DNA of 22,296 nucleotides from Haplomitrium mnioides (Eukaryota > Marchantiophyta > Haplomitriopsida > Calobryales). Where the stretch lies: contig JBNGIS010008461.1 in assembly GCA_049999725.1 (NCBI GenBank), forward strand, positions 1-22,296. Reading direction: 5' to 3'. Each line of letters opens with the position of its first letter. Position 1 is the stretch's first letter. This document shows, piece after piece, positions 1-9,086 of the stretch. Below the pieces are notes generated by a model, which worked only from the letters and a program-made list of their open reading frames with translations, searched no databases and was not told the origin of the DNA. The translations under genes and the position numbers were made by a program.

Positions 1-770
1 TTCTTGTTTCTTCTCAACCCTTGTCTAATAGAGGAAGATCTTTGGTACGTGAAAATGGCTCTAATGTAAGCAATAGGAGGAGCTCTACCCAATCTGTGGG
101 CGTAAATGCAGGGGTCTTGTTGGTGTGAAAGCTCATTTCAGCTCAGAAGTTGGAGTTGGAGCTGTTGAAAATGAAGGTGTGACGATGACCACCTCATGTT
201 TACAAGTTGTGAAAACTTATGAGCCCAGCTCTAGAGAGAGGTTAAATATCATAGTGCCACCAAATGTTTGCAAAGACCTGTATAACTCAGTGATCGTAGA
301 ATTGTCATAGGAAATACAAGTTTGGGATTGAGACAAGGAAAACCTATACTAGAGGGTATCTTGGTTAATTTTGTGGGCCAACAAAAAAGTTAAAGCTTCT
401 GCAATTGAGTCAATTTTGAAGACAACTCTTCCAAAGGCTATGTCGCTGGTTGCTTGAAAAAGAGTGAAAGAGTTAGGGCATATAATATTTTAGTTCATGG
501 ATCTGGAGGATGCCTTTTCACCTGAAAGTTTTCTAGTTATGTTGTCACAGTTGATGTGGTACTAGAAGTGAAATGGAAATCAGATAGAGTATATGCCAAT
601 TTAAAAGTAGATGTTGCAATTGATCTAGACTCTGCTTATGAAGAGGCTGCTAAGGTTGAGTTTTAGTTGAAATGGAAGGATTTGGGTTCTCTCAAAATAG
701 TAGATGACATAGGGATTAAGATGGTGTCGGCCGGGTATGTTTGAGTTTTTTCAATTTTTGTGAATCCTGA
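1..770 (+). other. Unrecognised, degenerate coding-like region
   Basis: No family was recognised here. The longest open stretch starts at 125 and ends at the stop at 308-310 (61 residues, with motifs such as VPPNVCKDLY and SRERLNII). Beyond that stop, other frames open briefly: one around 310-390 reads GNTSLGLRQGKPILEGILVN, and another around 560-720 reads YANLKVDVAIDLDSAYEEAA. Several frames look coding-like but are broken by stops, which is the pattern of an old transposon or pseudogene. From about 765 the sequence becomes T-rich and then pyrimidine-rich (850-920), which may be a boundary. It could be part of a retroelement internal region, but I see no diagnostic motif. Confidence 0.3.
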
Positions 771-1339
771 GCTTCCAAGCCTGGTTGATTCTTTCAATTT
801 GTGTTAGCCTGTTGTGTTATATTCTATTTTATTGTTTTAGTGTTGTTATTCCATCCTGCACCGTTCTTCTCTCTCTATATTCTCTCCCTCCTTTCCCTTC
901 TCTTCCTTTCTTTTCTGGCTTTCCCTGTGGAGGTCATGAATCTTGCAATGCATAGAGGAGCCCTGTGGAATCCAGAGTAGTCAGGTAAGAAGGCTAGCAA
1001 GGGGATCAAAGCGGCTTGCAGCAACAGAACAGAGGCAGGGCTGACAAGGAGGAGCAAGAAGAATCAAGCCGATGTGAGAGGGAGATCAGAAGAAAGGAGC
1101 CAGCCACAATCAAGGAGGAATCCATGGGAGGAGTATGGGAGATGAAGGCAAGGGGGTGAAAGTCGGGATGCAAAAGGGAGGAGCCAACTGTTTGACCAAT
1201 GCATCCTCAATTCGTGACCATTTGGAGCGTGCAACACCTTGATAGAGAGAAGAGCTCGAGGCGATCGTACTGCAATTTGAATCAAAGACAATAAAGCAGA
1301 AACAAGGAGGAACGACCTTCTGGAAGTTAACCGATGGCC

Positions 1340-2790
1340 GCAATCCCGAGGAGTCCGTGAAGCGCTGTGGAAACGTGGCAGCCCACCGCACTCTGAGGAA
1401 TCTGATGGACAACGTGGCAGCTCCTGCGGGTCCGAAGAGTTCGACGGGATCCAGCCTCCCTACATGGGGATCCCCAATTAAGGGGGATCCAATCAGCCTC
1501 CCTACGTAGGTTCCCCACTTAACAGGGATCCGCAAACGAAGGTCCGACGGGTCCGAAGTGATGGCAAAACAAGGATATGCGAAGTAGTGACCAGACGAAG
1601 AGGTGACTTGTCACTATTCCGGCGGCATGGAGGGTTCTTCAAAGGCTAAGCGGGAAGGGCGAAGCGGCGACTAACGAAGCAAAGACCTGTCACTATTTTG
1701 GCGGCATGGAGGATTCCTTAAAGCAACTGCGAGGCTAAGCGGGAAGGGTGAAGTGGCAACGAATCATGGTTACGGATTCAGGGACACGTGGCAATCCTAG
1801 GGAGTCCACGGGCCTTAGCAGAAAATGGGAGAGCCCCGATTAAACGGGTTCCAATGAGCCTTCCTAATTGGGGAACCCCTATTAACTAGGTTCCAATCAG
1901 CCACCATACATGGAGAGCACACTTAATGTGGATCCGACCGGAAGCCAAAACGGAGACCAAGGAATGAAATGCGAAATGATGATGTATCATTGATCCAACA
2001 AAGCAGGAGAAAGTTCGACAGAGTAAGGTCTGAAAGTTCGACGGGAAACTGCGGCACGCACAGTTCTTATCACGAGGGGATTGCGAATCGGTGATATAGC
2101 AAAGATCAAACCATAAGAAGAAGCAAGGGACTAGCAGCCGAAAAGGTGACCTATCGTAGCTCCGATATTGGCAAGGACGAAAGTTTGATGGGGCGAGCTG
2201 AAAGTTTGAAGGGGATCCACGGGGAGTCTGCTATAGTTCTTATATCAAGCGCAAGGAAGAGTTAAGTGGAGGAAGCCTCGGTTCTTATTGCGAGCGGGTT
2301 CCGAAGCGGCGACAAAAAGGACTGTTCTTACTCGGCGAGTGAATTGTTTGATGGATGACGTGGTGTTCAGCAGTAGTCCGAGGGTTCTTGCGGGTCAGCG
2401 ACAGGTCAACTTCGGAATCCAGTCAATGCGACGGTCCACCTACCCCCTTGCGGAGCGGCGTCAGACGGCGTAGTGCGGATGACGTGGAAGGCAGGACACG
2501 TGGCGACCTGTGGTGTTCCGAGGGCGACGACAAAGTTTCGAGGGCGATGACGAAGTTCCAAAAGGCGACGGCGAGATTCCGAAGGAGTTTGCGGACACGT
2601 GGCGACCTGTGGTGTTCCGAGAGCGATGGCGAGGTTCCGAGGGCAATGGCGAAGTTCCGGAGATTGACGGCAGGGTTTCGAGGGAGTTTGCGGATACGTG
2701 GCAGCTGGCAAGGGTTCGTGAGCGCTTGCGGGGTCTACGGGTGATCGCGGGGGCATGGCAATGAGGAGAATCAAGGAAAAATTAGGAATC
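1340..2790 (+). repeat. GC-rich degenerate tandem array of arm A
   Basis: The stretch is built of degenerate units containing GACGTGGC/CACGTGGC, TTCCGAGGGCGA and GGAAGTTCGA-type words. The clearest tandem copies start at 2494, 2593 and 2692, each beginning GGAcACGTGGC, a period of 99 bp. Two other local repeat types lie inside. One is a ~40-bp unit with the core CAGCC..CCTA.AT.GGG (1446-1484, 1485-1524, 1847-1886, 1887-1927). The other is a ~80-bp unit with TGTCACTATT..GGCGGCATGG and GCTAAGCGGGAAGGG (about 1606-1670 and 1684-1760). Apparent open frames across the array are a by-product of base composition and of a period divisible by three. I see no gene in it. Confidence 0.7.
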
Positions 2791-3610
2791 ATCCCGCGAG
2801 ATGCGACGGGTGGCCAATCTGCGGGGTCGACTTACGAATCCAATCCTCTCCTAGTAAATCTCTTCGGATTTCTCTGCGGAAAGACCTCCTCGACAACTAC
2901 TTCGGGTGTGCGCTCAGACTGATGCTTCAAAGGAATCGAACCTGGGATTGCTACAAGATTGCTAAGGCGTCCAACGGCGAGGAGATCCTAATCAAAAATT
3001 AGAGAAGGAGAACACTACGAATCGAAGGCAGGATTTAGCCAAGAGTTCTCCAAAAATCTTCCTTTCCCAATCCTGACTGCTTCAACGAGGTGACTGTTGA
3101 ACGCGGGCTGACTGACATGTGTCAACTTATCAAGAAACAAATGCCAACGAGAAAAACTGTCAAAGTCCAGCGAAGCGGAGGGGTCGATCTTGATCAAGAA
3201 TTCGTTGCAGGGGGACGCGCACTACATGGGGGGTATAGCTGGGATTGCTGCTAGATGGAGGGGGCTGTTGTTTATGCAAAGTTGAGTTTTGAGAGGAACT
3301 CAAAGAGGAGGAAGCAGCGAGGGAGAGAGGGGAGGATTCCAGCCAAGATTCAAGTGAGGGAGTGGACTCGTGCAGGGGGACCAGCGGGGGTGGAGGTGGA
3401 CTGGAGGGGCGCTGAGAATCGTTGAGCGTGGAGCTCTAAAGTCTCAGGCGATCTAGGTATACTCATCGTTGCGGGTGGACCAGCATTTGGAGGTGGATTG
3501 CCACTTGAAGTTGAGGGGAATTCTATCGGTCTTGAATTCGTGAGAGGCTGCCAAGGGGGGATCTTGGGATCGTCTTAGCATCGTCTGTGCAGGAGTATCA
3601 ATCCTAGGGG
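2791..3610 (+). other. Arm A unique region, no gene seen
   Basis: This is the non-array part of arm A upstream of the conserved short frame. It shares long stretches with arm B, including a GGGGACGCGC...GGGGGGTATAG block (A ~3210-3232) and a CCAAGGGGGGATCTTGGG block (A ~3551-3568). I find no recognisable coding region. The conserved blocks separated by diverged sequence are what two copies of a transposon LTR or leader would show. Confidence 0.5.
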
Positions 3611-3613
3611 CGC

Positions 3614-3889
3614 TTGGGGGCATTTTTGGTCAGAATTCTCAAGTGGAGTCAAGAGAGGAGTGGCTGTGCTAGAGCCTGCGTGCTGCATAGAAGATCCAGT
3701 CGAAGCTCAACATGGAGTGGGTGGCCAGCAATCAAGAGGATTGTCTTCCAGAGGTGGAAGTTAAAGAATTCCTCTTCTGAGCCTGAGGAAGTAAATTCAG
3801 GGCTTCTCGTGAGGGAAGTTGAAAACTATCTGGATGAGAGTGCGTTGGTGAAGGGGAAGAGGAAGACTGAAGTTGCTGGAGGAAGTTGA
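3614..3889 (+). CDS. Conserved short ORF in arm A, unknown function
   Basis: The frame runs about 91 residues to the stop at 3887-3889. Its central and C-terminal part reads WSGWP, then RIVFQRWK, then EEVNSGLL, REVENYLDESA. The inverted partner arm carries the same peptide in the same frame (minus strand, about 15190 to 14901), with mostly conservative changes. Agreement at the protein level in two diverged copies suggests this stretch was once translated, perhaps as a small protein or exon in the repeat family. The N-terminal 25 residues are less well supported, because the partner copy has a stop just upstream of WSGWP. I do not recognise the family. It may equally be non-coding sequence that has stayed open by chance. 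Confidence 0.4.
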   Translation: MGAFLVRILKWSQERSGCARACVLHRRSSRSSTWSGWPAIKRIVFQRWKLKNSSSEPEEVNSGLLVREVENYLDESALVKGKRKTEVAGGS

Positions 3890-4630
3890 AGGAAATTTGG
3901 AGAGAAAAGATCGGTTCTTGCGAGGTGGAAAGGATGGTAATGTTGGTGGACAACGTGGAAGTATATGTGTCTCTATGTTTATGTGTGTCTAGTTAGATTT
4001 GTGTTCTGTTTGTGATTCTGTGAAGTTCTTAGTTGTAGAAAGCCTCTATTTCATTTGTCCAATCCTGAGGACACCTTGGATAAGGGAAGTCAAGACTAGG
4101 AGCATTGTAATTGTGATAGTTGCATTCTAAGACTTTCTCTTTTTTGTATAACAAAGTGATTGGGTCTAGTTCTAGACTTCAGAGTTATAAGACAAAGTGG
4201 TTCAGCAGCGTTACAGTCTTTACGTGGGTGGTTTGAGGAAATGGATGTGTATGAGCAGGTGGGTTGTTGAGGCAATCGCGGACTAGTCGCCAAGATCGTA
4301 AGACAACCACAAATCAACCAGGGCTTCCTAAGAGACCACTACAGCCAAGAATCGGATGCTCTGTTCCATCGTCCCCTGTGTTCTAAGTGGCACCTTTTGA
4401 GGTTAAGGCCTGAAGAAGGGGTGTGACCAGCATCTATGGGCATTGGAGGTGTTGTGCTTGGGTGTTGTGGAGTGTTGTGCAGTCTTTCCTGTTTGGTAAG
4501 CAGAAGTTGGGGTCCATTCGGTGCAAAGCCCCTCCCATAAAAGGTCTCGAAACACTAAGTCAGCCCTTAATCGGGGGGAACTCCGTCGGAAAAGAGTTAA
4601 GGCTCCAACCATGGGGCTGACAGATGGGAG

Positions 4631-4888
4631 TATGGTATACCTACTCGTGATTTGGTCTTTGTGGTTGCCATGCTTACAAGGTATGTGAATTTTGATGAAG
4701 GGCAGAAGGCACTTGAACTGTTCCAACAAATGCAAGTAGCAAAGTGGAGCCAGACTCCTCATCCTTCACAGATGCATGATGACCTTGCAGTAATTGATAC
4801 CACAATTGTTGACCATATAACCATGTGGCGGAGAAACCAGAAGCTACTAGATATTTATTCTAGTGATCAAGGAATTGGAGCGAAATAG
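4631..4888 (+). pseudogene. PPR-protein fragment (about one repeat)
   Basis: The frame reads PTRDLV, then AMLTRYVNFDEGQKALELFQ and QMQ, followed by unrelated sequence to the stop at 4888. The pattern (T/P-RD-hydrophobic-V ... ML-x-x-Y ... G-x-KALELFQQMQ) is that of a pentatricopeptide repeat of the plant PLS type; such proteins bind organellar RNA. Only one repeat is present, with no upstream repeats, no E/DYW tail and no start codon context. It begins exactly where arm A stops matching arm B, so it looks like host or captured sequence next to the repeat border. A short captured exon fragment or the remnant of a disrupted PPR gene are both possible. Confidence 0.55.
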
Positions 4889-5609
4889 AGCTGACAATGA
4901 GGTTGATGAAGAGCGCATGGCACAAAGCAACAAGATTAATTGAGATATAGCAGCAACATTCATTGTAGCACAATAGGAGGCTTTTTGTAAGAGCAAGTAT
5001 TTCAAAAGAGTAGAGCTGCATGTAACTTGCTTGAAGCAAAGCTGCATGTTTTGTACAAGTAGGTATTTTGTGGCCAAAGTATTTGTTCGAGGAGGAGGTG
5101 TAGTGCAAACATTTGGTCAGGTAAAGTAGTGCAGCTTGCAAATTGGGAGACTAAGCAAAATTGGTAACACTGGAGTGAAACAGGTGGAGGCAGGAGTGAA
5201 ACAAGTGCCACTAGAGTGATAATATGTTTTGAGAAAGGAAAATACCTATGATCTGATAAGAGGTGGCTGCAGATTCCATTTTGTATGAGAGGCACCAAGT
5301 TTTGATCTATTCTATTCCTATTCTATTCTGTTCCATTTTTTTCCGAAAGAAAGCAAGTGGAGGAATTTGTTTGGAAGAAGGAGAAAGAACATGTGTTGTT
5401 TGAGTTGCAAAAATCCAAAATTAGCCGCTAGTGAGAATTGTATCAAGGCAACTTCATTGCAAGGAATTGGAACTGGCTCAAGCAGAAATAGTAAAGCAAA
5501 AAGAAGCATTTGAGGATGTGGCCTCATTATCAACTCGTGCAGACTGGTTTTAAGTTACTTTGGACACCATCCCAAGTATTGGGGAGGCTCGATAGAGTGT
5601 CAAAGCTAT
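4889..5609 (+). other. Degenerate region with coiled-coil-like shreds
   Basis: No intact gene is seen. Two short charged frames appear on the plus strand: KELERNRADNEVDEERMAQS just after 4860, and KELELAQAEIVKQKEAFEDV around 5460-5520. Both look like coiled-coil fragments and both end in stops. They may be upstream exons of the module that follows at 5610-6113. The rest is AT-rich with several in-frame stops and local repetition of AGCTGCATG (about 5012 and 5039). Confidence 0.3.
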
Positions 5610-6113
5610 AGAGATGGAGAAGCTTCAGGATGACAGAATCTTATGCATGAAGAATTTGGAAGATGGTATGGGATTGTGGACTATTTTTGTTACAGACGCG
5701 TAAGTGTGTTTGTTGCAGGTTTCACCCACAAATGGAGATCAAAAAATAACTAGAAAAGATTGAGAAGTTGGGCCAGGGCTGCATATGTGAGTTTGTTGTA
5801 GGCTGCAAGGAGATGAGGAATCCAGAAAGGGTGTTCAACCCAAGTAAAGGGATGTGATCCTTCCTTGTAGCTGGTGGTAGAGTATTCATTCAATTGTTGT
5901 TCGTTGTTGAGTTGGAGTAGGAGAAGAAGGTGAGTGAAGTCCAAGGCATCATCATGGTTGAGTTTTCCCACTACCTCCAAAGAGTGGTAGAAACTTTGTA
6001 TAAAGATCAATGATCAAAACCTATTGTCGGGGACTTATGACACCAATAGGGAGTTGTGGCAATTTGTCACTGCTATACATGATGAGGTTGGAGGGTCTGA
6101 AGCTTTGTGTTGA
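5610..6113 (+). pseudogene. Conserved module, copy A (unknown gene, broken)
   Basis: This copy is homologous to minus-strand 18245-17805. The final exon-like part is in the same frame in both copies and ends at the same stop (TGA at 6111-6113): copy A reads LLSGTYDTNRELWQFVTAIH, copy B LLSGTDDTSRELWQLVTAIH. Upstream, copy A also matches as SWLSFPTTSKEW. It has an in-frame stop in place of the Q of copy B, a 2-nt indel near 5930, and a small insertion near 5895, so it is not functional. Around 5698-5719 a GTAAGTGTG...TTTGTTGCAG string resembles a very short intron or its relic; the corresponding site in copy B looks similar. I do not recognise the protein. Confidence 0.5.
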
Positions 6114-6389
6114 CTCCACATAGTAAAGACTACACGAGAGACACCAATGGATGTAGGTAGAGACGTAGGTAGATATGATTTTGAAGTATAGAAGTTTACA
6201 TAGATGGTATCTTGGAAGATCTAATTGCACGGTTACGGATTTTATTAATGGAGGTTGACACAAAGTATATAAAGATAAACATATTACCTTCAAGCTCTAT
6301 GTCATGTACTTTGTAATCATCCACCTTTCATCCCTCATATGTTGTATGTCATGTTATGCTATTTATGTCGAGGGAAGACCATAGCAAGG
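6114..6389. other. No gene seen
   Basis: AT-rich sequence lies between the conserved module and the chromovirus LTR. There is no recognisable coding sequence, repeat or RNA gene. It includes a run around 6150-6180 with short GTAGGTAGA duplications. Confidence 0.4.
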
Positions 6390-6520
6390 TGCAACACTAC
6401 ATCCCCACATTACACACACAAGTTAACACAAGTACAACACATATAAGTTACCCTACAAGAAGCGCACAAGAACTTCAAGAACCCACAAGGTAAGAGATGC
6501 CAAACAAGACACTCTCCATT

Positions 6521-6529
6521 CTTTATATA
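6521..6529 (-). promoter_or_regulatory. TATA box of the LTR
   Basis: The minus strand reads TATATAAAG, a strong plant TATA box. It is downstream of the G-box repeats and inside the LTR, so it is the likely U3 core promoter. Confidence 0.6.
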
Positions 6530-6620
6530 CTTGAGAGAAGGCACTTTGCTTACATAAGTGGAGAAACCCCTTTGGTTCCTTTTCTATTCTCTTCTAATTG
6601 GACCACTATTTACTTTTGTT

Positions 6621-6865
6621 CTCCTTCTGCCACGTGTTCTTATCCTTAGAACCTTCAATCTCTTTAGTTCTTCTTCTGCCACGTGTTCTTATCCTCAGAA
6701 CCTTCAATCTCTTTAGTTCTTCTTCTGCCACATGTCTTTATGTTTAGAACCTTCTCTGTACTTTAATTCTCTGTTTGCTACGTGTCCTTATCCCCTTCTA
6801 AAGTAGTCTATCTAGACTTACTCTTTCACTTTAATTCGTTGACTTTCTCTCCTCCTGCCACGCAT
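6621..6865 (-). repeat. ~49-bp tandem repeats with G-box cores in LTR U3
   Basis: Copies are anchored at CACGTG 6631-6636, CACGTG 6680-6685, CACATG 6729-6734, TACGTG 6779-6784 and a weaker CACGCA at ~6859. The spacing is 49, 49 and 50 bp for the first four. The first two copies are nearly identical (CTGCCACGTGTTCTTATCCT then AGAACCTTCAATCTC). CACGTG is the palindromic G-box bound by plant bZIP and bHLH factors, so this looks like an amplified enhancer. The inference of activity is untested. Confidence 0.7.
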
Positions 6866-6976
6866 CCAACTCTCTACAATAACAACTGCTTTTTACTACT
6901 CTAACTTAGTAATAATTTTCTAGACATAGTTGACACTATTTTTTCTATGGCTTACTAAAGTTAGTGACTATTGCAG

Positions 6977-6990
6977 TCCTCCCCCTTTTA
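6977..6990 (-). promoter_or_regulatory. Polypurine tract of the chromovirus
   Basis: The minus strand reads TAAAAGGGGGAGGA, immediately upstream of the LTR start (one base between). This is the expected position and composition of the plus-strand primer of an LTR retrotransposon, and it fixes the element's orientation. Confidence 0.75.
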
Positions 6991-6999
6991 AGAGGCAAT

Positions 7000-7464
7000 G
7001 TCCTCGTCGAAGCAATATCCGCGAGTAAGAGAGTTCTCAAAAGAGTGAGCAAGCGCAAAGGCATTGGCTAAATTCTCCAATGGCTCCTAAGTAGCTTCAT
7101 AAAAAGGATAGCCTTTCCAACAAACCAAGTACTCCACAATTTCACGATGGCCTCGACAACGTGTATGTTTCTTTAAGAGTTGTTCCACCTCAAATTCCTC
7201 ATGACCATCAATAAGATCAGGTGGTGGAGATGGTTCTTGGGTACAAGTGAAAGTGGTAGAGCAAGGTACAAAAGCCCGTAATAAAGAGACATGAAAAACA
7301 AGATAAATCTTCATGTGAGGAGGTAAAACAAGTTGATATGTCACTTCACCGATATGAGCAGAAATAACAAATGGTCCAATAAAGTAAGCACAAATCTTAT
7401 GAGAGCAAAGCAAAGCAAGATTGGAAGTAGAGAGCCATACTTGGTCACCAATAGCAAAGGTCAC
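7000..7464 (-). pseudogene. Integrase C-terminal region and chromodomain
   Basis: The minus frame carries the integrase C-terminal part (FAIGDQVWLSTSNL ... IGPFVI ... YQLVLPPHMKIYLVFHVSLL), matching the GPY/F-type end of gypsy integrases with an FHVSLL motif. A chromodomain follows (EEFEVEQLL ... VEYLVCWKGYPFYEAT, then EPLENL). Between T and E, where chromodomains have a tryptophan, there is a TAG stop at 7090-7092, one base from TGG. The frame continues a little beyond it in recognisable sequence. The chromodomain targets integration to chromatin in this clade. The protein is broken from the main integrase frame by stops around 7465-7495. Confidence 0.85.
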
Positions 7465-7493
7465 TTCTCAACGATGAGCATCGACATATTGTT

Positions 7494-8434
7494 TCAACGA
7501 TTACGAGCAACTTCAAGTTTTTTCTTTGCAAGTTGGATGTTGTGGTGTAGCCGATAAAGGAAATTATCGGCAACTATAGTCTTAGAGGTCGATGTAGGAT
7601 GAAGATTACATAGAGTGGTTGGATGCTCACCATATATAAAAAAGAAAAACATGGCTTGTGTAGAGTTGTTGGTGGAGTTATTGTAAGAGAGCTCCACAAG
7701 AGGTAGCAACCCACCCATTCTTCTTGTCCTTCCAAAGTAAAAGCCCACAACATATCTTCAATGGTGCGGTTGGCTTGTTCAATTTGACCATTTGATTGAG
7801 GGTGATAAGCAGTGGATATAGCCAGTTTGGTTTTGAGAAGACCAAATACTGTGTGCCAAAACATGCTGGTAAATTGAATGTCGCGGTCGGAGATAATCAC
7901 TTTGAAGATACCATGATGAGAGTAGACTGCTTCCAAATAAATTCGTGCTAACTCAGGTGTTGTCACTAATGTGGTAGTCAAAAAAATATGAATCATTTTG
8001 CTAAGCTTGTCCACAAAAACAACAATAGCATTATAACCCGTAGAAGTACATGGTAGCTCACACACAATATCCATACTCACATATTCCCATCGCCGATTCA
8101 AGATAGGGAACGGTTGTAATAAACCTCCACATTTAAGATTGGTTGCTTTGTTTTGTTGAGAAGCCAAACAACTATAAACATAGGTCTCCACATCTTGATG
8201 CATCCTAGTCCAATAATAGACTCGTTGAAGATTGTCCAAATTTTTTTCATTTCCAACATGTCCGCTAATTACTGAATCATGTGCTTCATACAAAACTTCA
8301 AAGAAAAGCTTAACATTATTAGGAACCCATACCTTGCCTTGGAAGAAAATCAATCCTCTCACCTCTTTCACTAGATTCTTTTGTTGTACGGCAATGACCT
8401 CCTCATCTTCTTTTGTTGCACCCAATATTTCCAT
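7494..8434 (-). pseudogene. Gypsy integrase (frameshifted)
   Basis: The main frame (8434-7745) contains the N-terminal HHCC zinc finger region (EAHDSVISGHVG ... YYWTRMHQDVETYVYSCLAS) and the catalytic core. The acidic triad appears intact: D in YVSMDIVCELP, D in VIISDRDIQFTS and E in QSNGQIEQANRTIED. The zinc finger is altered: the last cysteine of the usual C-x-x-C is serine (CLAS). Near 7730-7750 the frame shifts, and the following part (LPLVELSYNNST ... FIYGEHPTT) continues in another frame to 7494. The enzyme would insert the cDNA copy of the element; this copy cannot be full length. Confidence 0.9.
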
Positions 8435-8563
8435 CCACCAAGTAGGATGAATTGTGATTTATGACAAAATGTTGAGTTGAGGCATGTGGGTCAAGGCATC
8501 TGAAATTTGTCATTTTCCTTCCACATTTACCATCTTTATATGGAATCGTTGTCGCCACTCCGT

Positions 8564-8911
8564 CTAATGAATCTGTTTTTTTGAGAGCTTCTTTTGAGTT
8601 TCTAGATAGATTAGAGGTTTGTGGTCAATTTCAAGAATAAACTCTTTATCTCCTAGATAATGCTTCCAATGCTTGGTTGATAACACAATCGCCAATTCTT
8701 CTCGCTTTGTAGTGTGGTGGTTTTGCTCAATGTTGCTTAACTTCCTAGAAAAGAAGGCAATAAAATGCCAACCATCCTCCCATTCTTGTTGCAAAACTCC
8801 GCCAATAGCATTTCCCGATGCATCCATCGAAAGTTTGATTGGTTGTTTAGAATCACACCATTTAAGAGTAGGAGCATGAAGAAGTGATTTCTTCAATGCT
8901 TGGAATGCCAA
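8564..8911 (-). pseudogene. Gypsy RNase H
   Basis: The frame begins in FQALKKSLLHAPTLKWCD, then KLSMDASGNAIGGVLQQ, AFFSRKLSNIEQNH, REELAIVLSTKHWKHYL and LEIDHKPLIYLE. This is the RNase H domain of the gypsy polyprotein, with the first acidic residue in MDASG, the E of REELA and the D of IDHKPL. A stop (QIH then TAA) ends it at 8564, just before a continuing frame (RQRFHIKMVNVEGK) that links to integrase. Upstream, 8911-9087 holds the RT-RNase H connection with stops. Confidence 0.88.
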
Positions 8912-9086
8912 CTCTTTTGAAGCTCCCCAAAACTATGCGTGACTTTTCTTGAGCAAGTTGGTTAATAGTTCTCCTATTTGTGCAAAACCTTTCACAAATC
9001 AATGATAAAACCTAACTAGGCCTAAAAATCTCCTTAATTGTGTTTGATCACTAGGAGCTTCTCACTTTTGAATTGCCTCCACTTTC

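Larger units (their letters stand above)
1320..4632 (+). repeat. Arm A of a large inverted repeat pair
   Basis: This segment matches, in inverted orientation, the right part of the window (14235-17284 plus 21628-22296). Both arms have a GC-rich degenerate array followed by a unique part. Clear matching stretches are A 3160-3236 with B 15735-15640, A 3530-3660 with B 15358-15225, A 3712-3850 with B 15177-15045, A 4380-4432 with B 14493-14445, and A 4500-4572 with B 14355-14290. The match ends at about 4632, exactly where a PPR-like frame begins. The left limit is less certain; 850-1320 may still belong, because arm B continues to the window edge with weakly similar purine-rich sequence. The arms could be long LTRs, or copies of a larger repeat family, of two independent insertions. 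They are diverged rather than identical. Confidence 0.75.
6390..6975 (-). repeat. 3' LTR of the chromovirus
   Basis: The right end (minus-strand start) is TGCAATAG directly after the polypurine tract, and the proposed left end is a TGCAA at 6390-6394, giving a TGCAA...TTGCA terminal inverted pair and a length of 586 bp. Inside lie a TATA box (6521-6529) and a set of ~49-bp tandem repeats upstream of it on the minus strand, as expected for a U3 enhancer. The left limit is inferred only from the terminal pair because the 5' LTR is absent for comparison; a different TG on the left is possible. Confidence 0.65.

Noticed and set aside
1-770. Assignment of the left-end coding-like sequence to a named transposon or host protein
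   Set aside because: Open pieces in several frames look coding but no diagnostic motif of RT, endonuclease, gag or transposase was found.
2355-2792. Long overlapping open frames on both strands in the arm A array
   Set aside because: They follow from GC-rich tandem units with a period divisible by three, and the equivalent frames are not conserved in arm B.
4403-6293. Minus-strand frames across 4403-6293
   Set aside because: They overlap arm A or the plus-strand conserved module, have no recognisable motif and no conservation in the second copy.
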